DNA from: Fimbriimonadia bacterium
GTDB lineage: Bacteria; Armatimonadota; Fimbriimonadia; Fimbriimonadales; GBS-DC
Length of the DNA: 64,000 bases
Direction: 5' to 3'
Assembly: GCA_026129765.1 (NCBI GenBank)
Contig: JAHCHP010000008.1
Span: forward strand, 62,001 to 126,000
The position numbers and the translations under genes were made by a program. The notes under the pieces are model-generated. The model was given only the letters and a program-made list of their open reading frames with translations. It ran no database searches and was not told the origin of the DNA. Position 1 is the first letter of the stretch. Every line of letters starts with the position of its first letter. This document shows, piece by piece, positions 20,775 to 30,015 of this stretch.

Positions 20775-22261
20775 AGGCGCGTTGGTGGCTGGCGCCTCTC
20801 CTGGTCGGGGTCCTGCTTCGCTTGTTCACGTTTGTCGTCAAAGATAACAGCGACTTTGACTCGATGAACCGGGTCTTTTTGGCGATTGACTTAGATCAGC
20901 GGACTAACCTGGTCTGGCATGTGGGCGCGTGGCTCTCCGCCCATCTCTATTTAATCAACTTCTTTCATCATTTGGGCATTGACCCTGTGATGGGAGGGCG
21001 CATTCTCAGCCTGTTCTTCGGACTTCTTTCGCTGCCCGTTATCTTGTGGGTCTACCGTCAGTTGTTTGATCAGCAAATCGCCTTCTGGGCAGGTATGTTG
21101 GCTGCCCTTTACTTCACCCATATCGAAATCTCGGTCTGGTCTTTGGCGGATGCGCCCGCTTCGTTTTTCCTGTGGCTTAGTGTGGGTATCGCATGCGTGC
21201 TGTTTCGTTCACAACCCGTGCAATCGCGCCTTTCGCTTCTCTGGTTCGCGCTCATTTTTGCCACCAATGCCGCCTGTCTCTTCCGTCAAGAGATGTGGGT
21301 TTATACCGCCCTCCTGTATGCCGCGCTTTTTTGGAAACTGCGCGACCCGCGCGCGCTACTATTTGCATTCGCAGGTTATGTAGTTCCACTTGCTTACCTC
21401 GTTTACTCTTGGCAAACGTTTGGCAATCCCCTCCGGCTTTTTCAGTTGTACGAAGTCGCGGAAAAAAGCAAGTTCGTTGAGTGGGGCAGCGATTCCGTCA
21501 AACAGATACTCAAAGTGCTGGCGCGCCCTCTTCAGACCCCCTCTTTAGCGGTGCTTGTCTTGATCCCTGTGGGCTTATTAGCAGGATGGCGTCAGAACTA
21601 TCACCGGGGATTGATTCTGCTCATTTTTCTTTATTTCGCGTACCTGCTCTATCAAGCGGTTTTCAAGCAGATGGATGTCTACCTGCGTTACATGGTCAAT
21701 ACGTTCTTACTCTGCTTCCCTTATGTGATTTTGGGAGCCATTGCGCTTATTCAGAAATCGCGCGAGGCAGCTGCGCCTCTGAACCGGCGTGGGGTAACCG
21801 CGCTCAGTTTCATCACCGTTTTCACGCTCATCGCGCAGGCAGGCTTGATGTACCAACGCAATCAATCGGCAGGACGAACGCCTGATATTTATAGCCTCTT
21901 ACCTGCGGAACACCTGCGCACGCCTGATAAGCGGTTGATTGAGCGCATGCAACAAGAAATGGCTCCGGGCGAGCCGCTGCATGTGTTAGGAGGCATTGGT
22001 CATGGAATGTATGCGGTTTACCTCCTGCGTGATTTCGCCCCTGTCAATGGCGCGGATGCCACCGCCGAGCAGACCCAAGCCGCCGAACGGTGGTTGCAAG
22101 AACCAAACAACGATAAAACGCGCCACTTGCTCTATTGCCCCTTGGGCTTCAGCGCGGAAAAACTACGCCCCTTCCTGAAAACAGCGGGGGAAGAAGGGCG
22201 TTGGCAAGAACGCGCGCGCGGCGTCTTTTTCGTGTGGTATGTGTCTGTAAGCCCCCCCTAA
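20771..22261 (+). CDS. GT39-like polytopic glycosyltransferase / ArnT-type membrane protein
   Basis: The 496-residue product has about ten membrane helices and the general layout of the dolichyl/undecaprenyl-phosphate-sugar glycosyltransferase family (PMT/ArnT, GT39): an acidic first extracellular loop after the first helix (VVKDNSDFDSMNRVFLAIDL), HVGAWLSAHLYLIN, GGRILSLFFGLLSLPVI and a soluble C-terminal part. The loop acidic residues fit the catalytic region but the family call is from overall pattern. Start ATG 20771 overlaps the hydrolase stop; an upstream ATG would overlap it by 43 bases. A terminator-like hairpin lies just downstream. Confidence 0.72.
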   Translation: MKARWWLAPLLVGVLLRLFTFVVKDNSDFDSMNRVFLAIDLDQRTNLVWHVGAWLSAHLYLINFFHHLGIDPVMGGRILSLFFGLLSLPVILWVYRQLFDQQIAFWAGMLAALYFTHIEISVWSLADAPASFFLWLSVGIACVLFRSQPVQSRLSLLWFALIFATNAACLFRQEMWVYTALLYAALFWKLRDPRALLFAFAGYVVPLAYLVYSWQTFGNPLRLFQLYEVAEKSKFVEWGSDSVKQILKVLARPLQTPSLAVLVLIPVGLLAGWRQNYHRGLILLIFLYFAYLLYQAVFKQMDVYLRYMVNTFLLCFPYVILGAIALIQKSREAAAPLNRRGVTALSFITVFTLIAQAGLMYQRNQSAGRTPDIYSLLPAEHLRTPDKRLIERMQQEMAPGEPLHVLGGIGHGMYAVYLLRDFAPVNGADATAEQTQAAERWLQEPNNDKTRHLLYCPLGFSAEKLRPFLKTAGEEGRWQERARGVFFVWYVSVSPP

Positions 22262-22292
22262 AAAAGAAAAACCCTCCGGAGGACCGGAGGGT
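22260..22292 (-). terminator. Rho-independent terminator for the PEP-CTERM gene
   Basis: ACCCTCCGG-AGGA-CCGGAGGGT is a perfect 9-bp stem at 22271-22292. On the minus strand it is followed by a T-rich run (complement of 22260-22270), fitting leftward transcripts from the PEP-CTERM gene. It may also serve the converging GT39-like gene. Confidence 0.85.
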
Positions 22293-22349
22293 AAAAGGAT
22301 ATAAATTTTTGTCTCAGGAAATGATTCCTGATGAACGCATCGCTGAAAC

Positions 22350-23108
22350 TTAGGCTTTGCGTCGGCGAGAAGCCAACAGACCCACGAGACCCGTGCCGAG
22401 AGCGATCATGCTCGCAGGCTCAGGAACCACGTTGATGGTGCCGTTGATCACGCTGGTAGGCGCCAAAGTGCTGGCTTGCAGGGTACCGAACATGGTGCGC
22501 AGCCCAACGGCATCCGTGCTGCCCACGCCGCCGAAGTTGACGGGATAACTGCCAACCTGCATCGGAACTTTCACCAAGAACAGATAAGCGTTGTTCTCTG
22601 TTCGTCGGGTCACAACAGAGGTGAAGATGGATTTGCCCGCTGCGCCAACGATACCGTTGCCAGGGGAACCATAAGGCTGCGCGCTGTTGTTGCGCAGATT
22701 GTTGCCGGCGCTGTCGATGTCGCTGAAACCATTTTGTCGGCTGGAAGCGCTGTCGCGCGCATCTTCGTTGTCGCCATCGTTGTACTCTTGGACGCTCAGA
22801 CCCGTGCCGCGAAGATCAACAAAAGTGTTGACCAAGCCCAGTCGGTTATTCTCAGCCTGGAAGTCATAGCCCCAGCGAACGGTCACGGGAACATAAGCAA
22901 AGTTGCCGTCCCAAGCTGAAGCATTATTGATGTCGATCTCGATGGATCCCGAGTTACCAGGGGTAATATCATCCAGGTCTGCGCTGGAGCCCGGAGCAGC
23001 ACCCACAGGGTCTGCCAGTCCGATACGAACGGTCGCGGTACCCGCGAAAGAGATACTGGCTGCCAAAGCGGTAACGGCAACCGTTGCAAAAAGTTTGTTG
23101 AGTCGCAT
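22350..23108 (-). CDS. PEP-CTERM sorting-domain exported protein
   Basis: The 252-residue product has a signal peptide (LFATVAVTALAASISFAGTA) and a classic PEP-CTERM tail: VPEPAS, a hydrophobic helix and RRRKA at the end. The mature part is Asn/Asp/Gly-rich with beta-type periodicity and no known domain. Proteins with this tail are processed by exosortase and are usually linked to extracellular polysaccharide; no exosortase is in the window. AAGGAGGACGTAT just before the ATG is a near-perfect ribosome binding site, suggesting strong expression. It has its own promoter and terminator, so it is monocistronic. Confidence 0.9.
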   Translation of the reverse strand: MRLNKLFATVAVTALAASISFAGTATVRIGLADPVGAAPGSSADLDDITPGNSGSIEIDINNASAWDGNFAYVPVTVRWGYDFQAENNRLGLVNTFVDLRGTGLSVQEYNDGDNEDARDSASSRQNGFSDIDSAGNNLRNNSAQPYGSPGNGIVGAAGKSIFTSVVTRRTENNAYLFLVKVPMQVGSYPVNFGGVGSTDAVGLRTMFGTLQASTLAPTSVINGTINVVPEPASMIALGTGLVGLLASRRRKA

Positions 23109-23144
23109 ATACGTCCTCCTTTCTTTTGTTTGTTATGATTTCTC

Positions 23145-23166
23145 CCGTTCGGGGCGAACCGAACGG
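23145..23166 (-). promoter_or_regulatory. Stem-loop in the 5' leader of the PEP-CTERM gene
   Basis: CCGTTCGG-GGCGAA-CCGAACGG is a perfect 8-bp stem in the leader, about 35 bases upstream of the start codon. It could stabilise the messenger or control it; no riboswitch class is recognised. Confidence 0.45.
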
Positions 23167-23214
23167 AAAAGTCTGTTTCGGTCTGTGTGTGATGCACACG
23201 CCTAAACTGTGAAA

Positions 23215-23244
23215 ATTATAACACAGAGAATCGGGTTTTGGTAA
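23215..23244 (-). promoter_or_regulatory. Promoter of the PEP-CTERM gene
   Basis: On the minus strand TTACCA and TATAAT are separated by 18 bases, a fair sigma-70-type promoter. The transcript would carry a leader of about 100 bases that includes the stem-loop at 23145-23166. Confidence 0.45.
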
Positions 23245-23530
23245 CGCATTTATAAAAGATTGGTATTATTACGAGGTGCAAAATTTTATCTCTTAATTCC
23301 CTATAAACTAAGGCTGAAAAATGAGTTTAGATTTCTTGAAATCAAAGCAATGAGAGGAGCAAAAAAATTGCAGGGGCATGATACTCAAAAAGCAGACAGT
23401 TCGGTTGCGCTCGGCATGACTGAACGAACAAATCGGTTCAAGTTGTCACCCTGAGCGAAGCGAATGGGTCTGCTGTTTCGGCGGAGACGGAGCTCCGCCC
23501 TCCAATGGAATGTCAGTAAAAGCACAAAGC
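23245..23530. repeat. Gene-free stretch with dispersed repeats
   Basis: No gene is seen. Bases 23394-23475 carry two copies of the CATGCCGAGC-type repeat family (TGCGCTCGGCATGAC and GTCACCCTGAGCGAAGCGAA). A different hairpin element, GGCGGAG-ACGGAG-CTCCGCC, follows at about 23480-23499. The left part is AT-rich without visible signals. Confidence 0.55.
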
Positions 23531-23809
23531 CTAAAAACGAATGGTGAAGGATGGAAACGCTTCCAGCGAATCGCTCCATTCAGAATCTATATCTAAGACA
23601 CGAGCCGCAGGGGGACCCTTACGTAAAGCGTTCAAAAAAGACTCTAACATATCCTTGTCACCTTCCGCCACCACTTCCACATCCCCATTGGGTAAATTCA
23701 TCGCATAGCCGGTCAAACCCCGTTGCCGGGCTTCAAAACGCGCAAAGTCGCGAAAGCCGACCCCTTGAACCCGTCCGCGGATTCGCGCGCGCAGCTGTTG
23801 ATTCTTCAT
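23531..23809 (-). CDS. acyP: Acylphosphatase
   Basis: The 92-residue product hydrolyses acyl phosphates. Both catalytic residues are present: Arg20 in GRVQGVGFRDF and Asn38 in GYAMNLPNGDVEVVAEG. The length is the family norm and the fold is complete. It lies directly downstream of the HDOD gene in the same direction with a gap of only six bases, so both are probably transcribed together. Cytoplasmic. Confidence 0.95.
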   Translation of the reverse strand: MKNQQLRARIRGRVQGVGFRDFARFEARQRGLTGYAMNLPNGDVEVVAEGDKDMLESFLNALRKGPPAARVLDIDSEWSDSLEAFPSFTIRF

Positions 23810-23815
23810 TCCTCT

Positions 23816-24661
23816 CTATACGCGCAGGGCGTCGCCCGTGCGTTTAACCTCCTCAGCGAACACTTGTTTCAACTGATCTAAAGATTCGCTGCTGAGCTCC
23901 AACGATTCCTGCACATCAGGACCGAAGGAGGGGGGAGTAGTAGAACCCACAAAGAAACCCGCTTCATGCGCCAACAGATTGGCATGGTAGAGCAAGCACG
24001 CCAAAGGCTTCTCTTGATAGAATACCGGCTCGTGATGAAATTCAATCGCCTCTTGAAAATTCTTGGGCAAATTCCACTGTTTTGCCAGCAGAACGCCCGT
24101 CTCCACATGAGAATAGCCAAACACTTCCTTTTCCGCTTCATATAATGCGATATGACTGTCCGAAGCCAACAGCAGCGCCTGGTCAAACTCGCCCGGCACA
24201 AACCGCTCTAACACCAGTTTCCCCGCATCATGAATTAAGCCCACCATAAACGCCTCTTCAGGGTCTTTAACCCCTTTCAAGCGCGCCAAAAGGCGGGCAG
24301 CCGTCGCGACTGCCAAAGAGTGTTGCCAAAAAGCGGCTCGATTAAAGCGCGCGGCATGCCCCTTCTGGGTGATGAGTTGCTGGTACGCTTGACCAATCGC
24401 GATAGAGCGAACCGAGGTCAGCCCTAACAAGTTCACCGCTTGGATCAACGTGCGCACTTTGCCGCTCATGCCGTAGTTCGCGCTGTTCGCCACACGCAGC
24501 AGTTTCGCCGCCAATCCCGTATCGCGTTCGATCAGCGCGGTCATATGCCGGGGCGAAGCGTTCGGGTTATCCACCAACCGCAGCACCTGATGGGTGATTT
24601 GGGGCAGCATCGCCAAACCAGGTGTGCGTGAAACCCGAATCGCCAAAGAACTCATATCCAT
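23816..24661 (-). CDS. HDOD-domain signalling protein
   Basis: The 281-residue product is a stand-alone HDOD domain: LPQITHQVLRLVDNPNASPR, IERDTGLAAKLLRVANSANY, LTSVRSIAIG, then MVGLIHDAGKLVLER and EFHHEPVF. HDOD proteins are phosphohydrolase-like signalling modules in stress and cyclic-di-GMP circuits; whether this one is catalytic is not decidable, though the HD pair in IHDAGK is kept. I start at ATG 24661 (GGAGG upstream), which leaves a 13-base gap after the propeller gene; a longer frame to 24733 would overlap that gene. Confidence 0.9.
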   Translation of the reverse strand: MDMSSLAIRVSRTPGLAMLPQITHQVLRLVDNPNASPRHMTALIERDTGLAAKLLRVANSANYGMSGKVRTLIQAVNLLGLTSVRSIAIGQAYQQLITQKGHAARFNRAAFWQHSLAVATAARLLARLKGVKDPEEAFMVGLIHDAGKLVLERFVPGEFDQALLLASDSHIALYEAEKEVFGYSHVETGVLLAKQWNLPKNFQEAIEFHHEPVFYQEKPLACLLYHANLLAHEAGFFVGSTTPPSFGPDVQESLELSSESLDQLKQVFAEEVKRTGDALRV

Positions 24662-24674
24662 TCTACGACCTCCA

Positions 24675-26441
24675 TCAGCGAATCTTGTAAGCCAAGATTC
24701 GCCCGTTTTCTCCATGCGCCTGACGCTGAACAATCAAAAATAGATTCCCGATCCGGGTCCCGGTTAAAATCGCGGTCGAAAGAAAATCCGCGCCTTCCGT
24801 GATCTGAGTGCCAACAAATCGGGTCAACGGATTCACGGTAGACACCATCATCAATTTGCCTTGGGTCTGCGTGTTGAGAAATTCTGCCTGTTGCTGTGCC
24901 ACAATATAGAGATAAGGCGCGCGGCGATCCACGCGGGTCACCAGTTCCAAATGCGCGCTTTGCAGGTTGCTGCCAAGGTCGTTCAGAACAACCGGATAAC
25001 CGGAGATCGTCTCACCTGACAGAGTATTGACCCCATGCAGCCTGCCGTCCGCGGTCAAAAAGTGAACCGCATCCAAACTGGGGTTATAAACCGGCGCGGA
25101 AATAATGGTCGACTCGGCGGTGTAGGTCCAGCGATGCAGGCCATTGGAAGTCAAATAGCAGCCGATACGATTGTTGCCAATCACTGCCATCACGCGCCCG
25201 CGTCGCGTATTATTCGCCATGCGAAAACGAATTGGCTGGTCCGCAACGCGCTGCGACCAAAGCGTTCTGCCGGTACTGATGTCCATCAAGATCATGGAGC
25301 CTGCCTGGGTACCAATCCCGATCCAACGATCCGTCACCAACAAGGGGGTAGAGACCGTTTCATTCGTAATCACATCGCTGGTATGCGTCACCTGTCCTAA
25401 GTCATTGACCGTATAGAGGCGGTTGTTGCTGCCAATCACAAACAACCGGTTGCGCATCATGCCTGGAATCGCTTGGGCGGGAACCGTAACGCCTGCTGGC
25501 AGAGGCACAACGCTGAGAGCCGAGTTCAAGGCGGTATCGCCTGCGATGGCGGGCAGGTCCACTCGAGTCAGCGCGCCATCGGAACGACGCATGAACCAGC
25601 CGGTTCCACAAACGATGCTGAAACTGTCCGGCACAAAGTCGACCACAGGATTGCGGTTTTCCGTCACATTATCGCCTGAATTGGCTAACGTGCTGTCGGT
25701 TTCGGTGACGGGCGTTCTGCGGAAAAAGAGGCGTGATTTCCCGGTGCTGTTCTCTAACCCGATCCAGTAGAGCCGCCCATGATAGAGCGCGGGAGCCACC
25801 GGCAGCGTATGAATGCTGAACGGGGTCGCGCTGCTGTGGCGAGGCGCGTCGGCAGTCAAGCCCACTTGAATATTCAGTTGATTTTGCTGGGTCGGGTCTA
25901 AAAGCGATGTCATGGGGGTGGTCAAACGAACGCCATCGGTGTCACGGTCATTGGGCGGGACAATCCGAACCAAAAAAGCGTCAGTTTCGCCCGCGACTAA
26001 AGGCGAAGTGAAGCCATTCATGCGCTCGCTGGGAGAACCGATACCGTCACCGTTGCGGTCTTCAAACAGCTCAATGGTCCAACGGTTTTGGTCGCCCCAT
26101 TCCATCTGGAGCATCTGCATCGACAATTGGTCATCGCCGTTACCCGTATTCGTGACAACGAAGGGAAACATCGCTCCGGCAGTGCCGACCGAAAAAGCGT
26201 TCTCCATCCAGGTCAGAAGTTCAAACCCAGCAAATTGCCCGATTTGAATGTTCGCCATCTCTGAAACGGCAACCATCGAGTAGTCTAATTCAGCACTTAA
26301 GGCATAAGCCTGCAATGAAAGCACCGTCTCCGCGCGCAAATCGCCCAAAGACGTGCGCGTATGAAGCGGTTCGATATCATCCGACCACGCCGCAGCATAC
26401 CCCCAAAGCCAAACGATACCGGTTGCGATGAACAGTTTCAT
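24675..26441 (-). CDS. Secreted beta-propeller-like protein
   Basis: The 588-residue product has a signal peptide (MKLFIATGIVWLWGYAAAWS). The first third carries an EF-hand-like loop (EDRNGDGIGSPSERM). The rest consists of repeated beta blades of PQQ/pyrrolo-quinoline type (LYHGRLYWIGLENSTGK, RLFVIGSNNRLYTVND, GSMILMDISTGRTLWSQRV, GRLHGVNTLSGETISGYPV). No catalytic site is visible, so a binding or structural role is likely. ATG 26441 is preceded by GGGGAGG. It follows the large sensor-propeller gene after 93 bases and precedes the HDOD gene by 13 bases, all in one direction. Confidence 0.75.
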   Translation of the reverse strand: MKLFIATGIVWLWGYAAAWSDDIEPLHTRTSLGDLRAETVLSLQAYALSAELDYSMVAVSEMANIQIGQFAGFELLTWMENAFSVGTAGAMFPFVVTNTGNGDDQLSMQMLQMEWGDQNRWTIELFEDRNGDGIGSPSERMNGFTSPLVAGETDAFLVRIVPPNDRDTDGVRLTTPMTSLLDPTQQNQLNIQVGLTADAPRHSSATPFSIHTLPVAPALYHGRLYWIGLENSTGKSRLFFRRTPVTETDSTLANSGDNVTENRNPVVDFVPDSFSIVCGTGWFMRRSDGALTRVDLPAIAGDTALNSALSVVPLPAGVTVPAQAIPGMMRNRLFVIGSNNRLYTVNDLGQVTHTSDVITNETVSTPLLVTDRWIGIGTQAGSMILMDISTGRTLWSQRVADQPIRFRMANNTRRGRVMAVIGNNRIGCYLTSNGLHRWTYTAESTIISAPVYNPSLDAVHFLTADGRLHGVNTLSGETISGYPVVLNDLGSNLQSAHLELVTRVDRRAPYLYIVAQQQAEFLNTQTQGKLMMVSTVNPLTRFVGTQITEGADFLSTAILTGTRIGNLFLIVQRQAHGENGRILAYKIR

Positions 26442-26534
26442 TATAGACATCCTCCCCAAACAAGGGAATCATTCCACAAAGTAGTTGATCGCGAACAGGT
26501 ATGTCCTGCAGGAAGGGTGCAGGGCTTTTTTCGG

Positions 26535-28670
26535 TTATTCCTGGATAATTTTCCAGTATCTGCCCATCCAATAAGGCAGCAGGAAAGGCGTGCCGTCATA
26601 TTCGCGAGTGCCGCGCGGGTCCCCCGCATCCAGCGCATACGGGTTGCCGTTCCACAACATAGGGGTCCGCTCGCTGTATGGCACGATGCGCGTTGATTGT
26701 GGTTCGTTGAAACGCCCGTTCGCGATATCCAGTGTGATGTCGCTGCGATGACTGTTGCGCATGAGCCAGTTCCGGGTATCCCAAGGCCACTCTTGCAGCG
26801 TCTGCGCCGACGCCTCCGCATCGCACGGATTGCCCGTCACCGCGCCATAGATAAAGTTAAAGAACGCGGAACGCTCTGGACGCTCGATCTGCCAACTGCG
26901 TTCGAAGCTCATCATCCACATCCGCCGGTAAACCGGGTTATTCTCATAAATCATGAGCGGGTAATAGCAATAGAAAGCGAGTTCATCATCGGAGTGGTTG
27001 ATGGAAAGCGGCGGCAGCGTTTTCTGCATAATCGCATTGATCAAGTAATGATGACGCTTGATCAGGTCGTCATAGGCTTGCTGGTAGCGCTCATCGCCCA
27101 CGATATGATAGGCGGTTTTGAGGTGCGCCAAAATTGAGAGCGAATTCAAACCGCGCTCCTCTTCCCAAATGGGGTCGTCATTGATCGCCTCCGGGTTGAA
27201 AATCGCCCATCGGGTCACTTTGCCATCTTTGTCGATCAGTTGGTAATTGTTATCCAAGAGGTGATCCGTGCTGCGTTTGACGACCGCGCGAATGTCTGCC
27301 TTCTCTTTCTCATCCGCTACCAGGTCATAGTAGACCGAGTAGATGAAGTAATGGGCATCGATTTCGTCAGAAGAGGTGTCGCCCTTCCAAATATAGTTCG
27401 GGTCTACAGGCGACTCGTGCCATTCGCCGGACGATTGGAAGTAGCGTTTTTCATCTTTACGAATGATACTGCGCGCATGGAAGCCGGGAATACCGGTCAG
27501 CCGCTCCAGGTCCATAATCGCGTAGGTCGACTTGCGGGCGCGTTCGCGGGCTTTTGGGTCTTTGGTCGCCGCATATTGGAAGCATTGCGCCACCGCATAG
27601 CAAGTCGTCCAACCGCCGTCGTTATCGCTGGCTTCGATTTGCCAGGTGCTGGTGTCCTCCGGGTTCGTGAATTCACAGATCGTCACAAACCCGTTCCGGT
27701 TATGCCGTTCCGCGATGATTTTTTCGTAATGTTCGGCTTTCTCGGCGAGCGTCATCTTCACCGATTCGATTCGGCTGATGCCTTGATCGGTCGCCAGCCA
27801 AGCGTTGTTCTGGTCATCGACCGCGATGGCTCGCACCCGGTTGCCGGGCAGCCAGCGTTTGCCCCAAAAGTAGGACCATTTGCCGTCCCGCAGGCGGCAT
27901 GCGCCCTCTTCGCTGCCTGCCCACAAGTCGCCGCCAGATGCGAGGGTGAGGGTTCGAACATCGTCATACGGCAGCCCTTCTTTACCATTGATCGGCAGCC
28001 ACCAACCGTCGCCATCGGCAATGAGAATCCCGCCCCTTGTCGCGACCCACAGATGCCCAATCGGGTCCACAATCGCGCTATAAAAAGTGTCTTCGTAATA
28101 TCTGCCCCGGTTATCCTTGATACCGACCCGCTGCCAGTTCTCGCCCTCCCACCGGAACATCAGTTGTTCTAATTCGCCCACCACCTGCGCGAAAAGCCGC
28201 CCTTTCAAGTCTTGAACGCAGAAGGTGAAAGCGCGGTTCTTTGGCGGATCATAAGTTTTGGCGATGCCTTGCTGCCAATGATAAATCTTGTCCGACGCGA
28301 GCGCGAAAAAGCCACCGCCTTGCGCGGGAGCCAACTGCTGTATGCGCGCCGACTCCAATCCCGAAACCGGAGTCGCTTCGCCCGAAGCCAAAATGCGCTG
28401 CACCCCGTTTTCGGCAGCGGCATAGATGCCTGAACCGCCATCGGGCAACAGCGCGCGCGCCTTCACGGGGGAGGTTTTTTCCCAACGCGCATCGGAACCG
28501 GCGGGCAATTTCAAGCGGGCAATCCCCTGGTCGGTTGCCGCCCAAAGCGAATCACCCGAACGAACCATCGCCAGTACTTGGTTAGAGGGCAGTCCCTGCT
28601 GAGTTGTGTAAAAGGCAGAACGATCCTGTAGAAAGGGTTGAACTTGGTAGGTAGCGCGTTGCATGGTCAT
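26535..28670 (-). CDS. Sensor-type propeller fused to an alpha/alpha-barrel-like domain, unknown function
   Basis: The 711-residue product has two halves. Residues 1 to about 310 are repeated two-component-regulator propeller blades (SLWAATDQGIARLKL, HLWVATRGGILIADGDGWW, DLWAGSEEGACRLRDGKW, NAWLATDQGISRIESV). The second half is helical and rich in Trp/Tyr (DNDGGWTTCYAVAQCFQYAA, RARKSTYAIMDLERLTGIPG, DEIDAHYFIYSVYYDLVADE, DELAFYCYYPLMIYE), resembling six-hairpin glycosidase-type toroids. No signal peptide is evident. I chose ATG 28670 because AGGA lies six bases upstream; the frame is open to 28772. I do not know the reaction. Confidence 0.7.
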   Translation of the reverse strand: MTMQRATYQVQPFLQDRSAFYTTQQGLPSNQVLAMVRSGDSLWAATDQGIARLKLPAGSDARWEKTSPVKARALLPDGGSGIYAAAENGVQRILASGEATPVSGLESARIQQLAPAQGGGFFALASDKIYHWQQGIAKTYDPPKNRAFTFCVQDLKGRLFAQVVGELEQLMFRWEGENWQRVGIKDNRGRYYEDTFYSAIVDPIGHLWVATRGGILIADGDGWWLPINGKEGLPYDDVRTLTLASGGDLWAGSEEGACRLRDGKWSYFWGKRWLPGNRVRAIAVDDQNNAWLATDQGISRIESVKMTLAEKAEHYEKIIAERHNRNGFVTICEFTNPEDTSTWQIEASDNDGGWTTCYAVAQCFQYAATKDPKARERARKSTYAIMDLERLTGIPGFHARSIIRKDEKRYFQSSGEWHESPVDPNYIWKGDTSSDEIDAHYFIYSVYYDLVADEKEKADIRAVVKRSTDHLLDNNYQLIDKDGKVTRWAIFNPEAINDDPIWEEERGLNSLSILAHLKTAYHIVGDERYQQAYDDLIKRHHYLINAIMQKTLPPLSINHSDDELAFYCYYPLMIYENNPVYRRMWMMSFERSWQIERPERSAFFNFIYGAVTGNPCDAEASAQTLQEWPWDTRNWLMRNSHRSDITLDIANGRFNEPQSTRIVPYSERTPMLWNGNPYALDAGDPRGTREYDGTPFLLPYWMGRYWKIIQE

Positions 28671-28859
28671 CATCAGTCCTAATTCAGCTAACATAGAGTG
28701 CTGATTCGTTCCCGCGCGAGGCTTTCCTGCCCAAAGACTTGGCTGACATGACTCTGTTAAGCATCTTCTCATCTACACCTGAATTTTTCAAACGAAAAAC
28801 TTCCCGACGCATTTCCCAGCCTGCTAATAATCCTTTAGGCTCGACCAACTGCCATGACG

Positions 28860-28935
28860 GTCACCCTGAGCGAAGCCGAAGGGTCTGCTTCTCAAAACTC
28901 CAACAGCAGATGCCTCGGCTACGCTCGGCATGACA
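28860..28935. repeat. Dispersed repeat pair upstream of the sensor-propeller gene
   Basis: CACCCTGAGCGAAGCCGAAG followed by GGTCTGC, and then the inverted form CAGATGCCTCGGCTACGCTC, are two facing copies of the window-wide repeat family. The remaining bases of the gap from 28671 to 29016 show no gene. Confidence 0.6.
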
Positions 28936-29016
28936 ATGCGGTCGGGCAGCCCCTACAAGCCCTTTGCGTCCTTGCGTAAAGACTAAGAGCAAATTCAGTC
29001 GCAGATGAAATCTTGC

Positions 29017-30015
29017 CTAAAAAGTAAACTCATGTTCGCCGCGAGGGGGGCGCGTCATGAGCGATTGCAAGGATTGGGTGAGAGAGGCACGGTTCTGCAT
29101 TAAATCGGACAGGGTATTCAAAATCGGAGTTTCCACGCCCAAGGCGCGCGCGCGTTCAGCGGCAATCAGCGCGGTCGGATAGCCTTCCACGACCTGATCC
29201 AAGGCAGTCATCGCCTCTTGCGCGCTTTTACCCTCCGCCAGCAGCCTACCAAATCTGTAGTTCCGGCTCAGACGGCTGGAAGCGGTCGCGATCAAATCGC
29301 CGATTCCGGTTAAACCAGTGAAGGTTTGGGGTTGCGCGCCCATTGCCACGCCAAAGCGCATCATTTCCGCCAGCCCCCGAGTCAAAAGAACCGCCTTCGT
29401 GTTGTCGCCATACCCCAAGCCGTCACTGACTCCTGCGCCAATCGCGTACACATTTTTCAGCGCGCCGCCCAACTCCACGCCGATCACATCCGGGTTCGTA
29501 TAGACACGCAAAGTCGGGCTCATGAACAGTTCTTGGATGCGAGCTGCCGCTTCGGGGTTGCGGGAGGCAGCCACCGTTGCTGTCGGCACATGCTTGACTA
29601 ATTCGACCGCTAAGTTGGGACCGGAGAGGGCGACCGTTTGCGCCTGCGCTTTTGGACGAAGTTCGCTGAGCAGCTCCGTCAACAAAATGCCGCGAGTAGG
29701 CTCCAGACCTTTCGCTGCCAGCGTCCAAATCGTGTCGGGAGCCAAAGGGGGCAAAGTGTCTAACAAAGGACCGACTGCGCCTGCGGGAACTGCCAAAATT
29801 ACTATCTGCGCGCTCTGGGTCTCTTGGAGATCGCTGTAAGGAGTGACTGAAGCGGGAAGCTCTACGTTAGGTAGATAACGCGCATTGACCCCTTCCTGCT
29901 TCAAACGGGCGATATGATCTGGATCGCGCCCCCACAACGTGACCGCATGGTTCTGGCGCCCCAGCATCACTGCCAGCGCAGTTCCCCAAGACCCCGCGCC
30001 CAATACCGCGATCAT
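29017..30015 (-). CDS. gpsA: NAD(P)-dependent glycerol-3-phosphate dehydrogenase
   Basis: The 332-residue enzyme reduces dihydroxyacetone phosphate to sn-glycerol 3-phosphate for phospholipid synthesis. The N-terminal Rossmann motif is VLGAGSWGTALAVML; SGPNLAVELV, the catalytic-lysine block ELGGALKNVYAIGAG and the TGIGDLIATASSRLSRNYRFG signature region are all present. Length is typical. Its start overlaps the stop of the DUF2007 gene by four bases, making a ruvX, DUF2007, gpsA operon read leftward. Cytoplasmic. Confidence 0.97.
   Translation of the reverse strand: MIAVLGAGSWGTALAVMLGRQNHAVTLWGRDPDHIARLKQEGVNARYLPNVELPASVTPYSDLQETQSAQIVILAVPAGAVGPLLDTLPPLAPDTIWTLAAKGLEPTRGILLTELLSELRPKAQAQTVALSGPNLAVELVKHVPTATVAASRNPEAAARIQELFMSPTLRVYTNPDVIGVELGGALKNVYAIGAGVSDGLGYGDNTKAVLLTRGLAEMMRFGVAMGAQPQTFTGLTGIGDLIATASSRLSRNYRFGRLLAEGKSAQEAMTALDQVVEGYPTALIAAERARALGVETPILNTLSDLMQNRASLTQSLQSLMTRPPRGEHEFTF

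Noticed and set aside
23145-23166. Leader stem-loop as a known riboswitch
   Set aside because: Only a single 8-bp hairpin is visible, with no conserved aptamer core.
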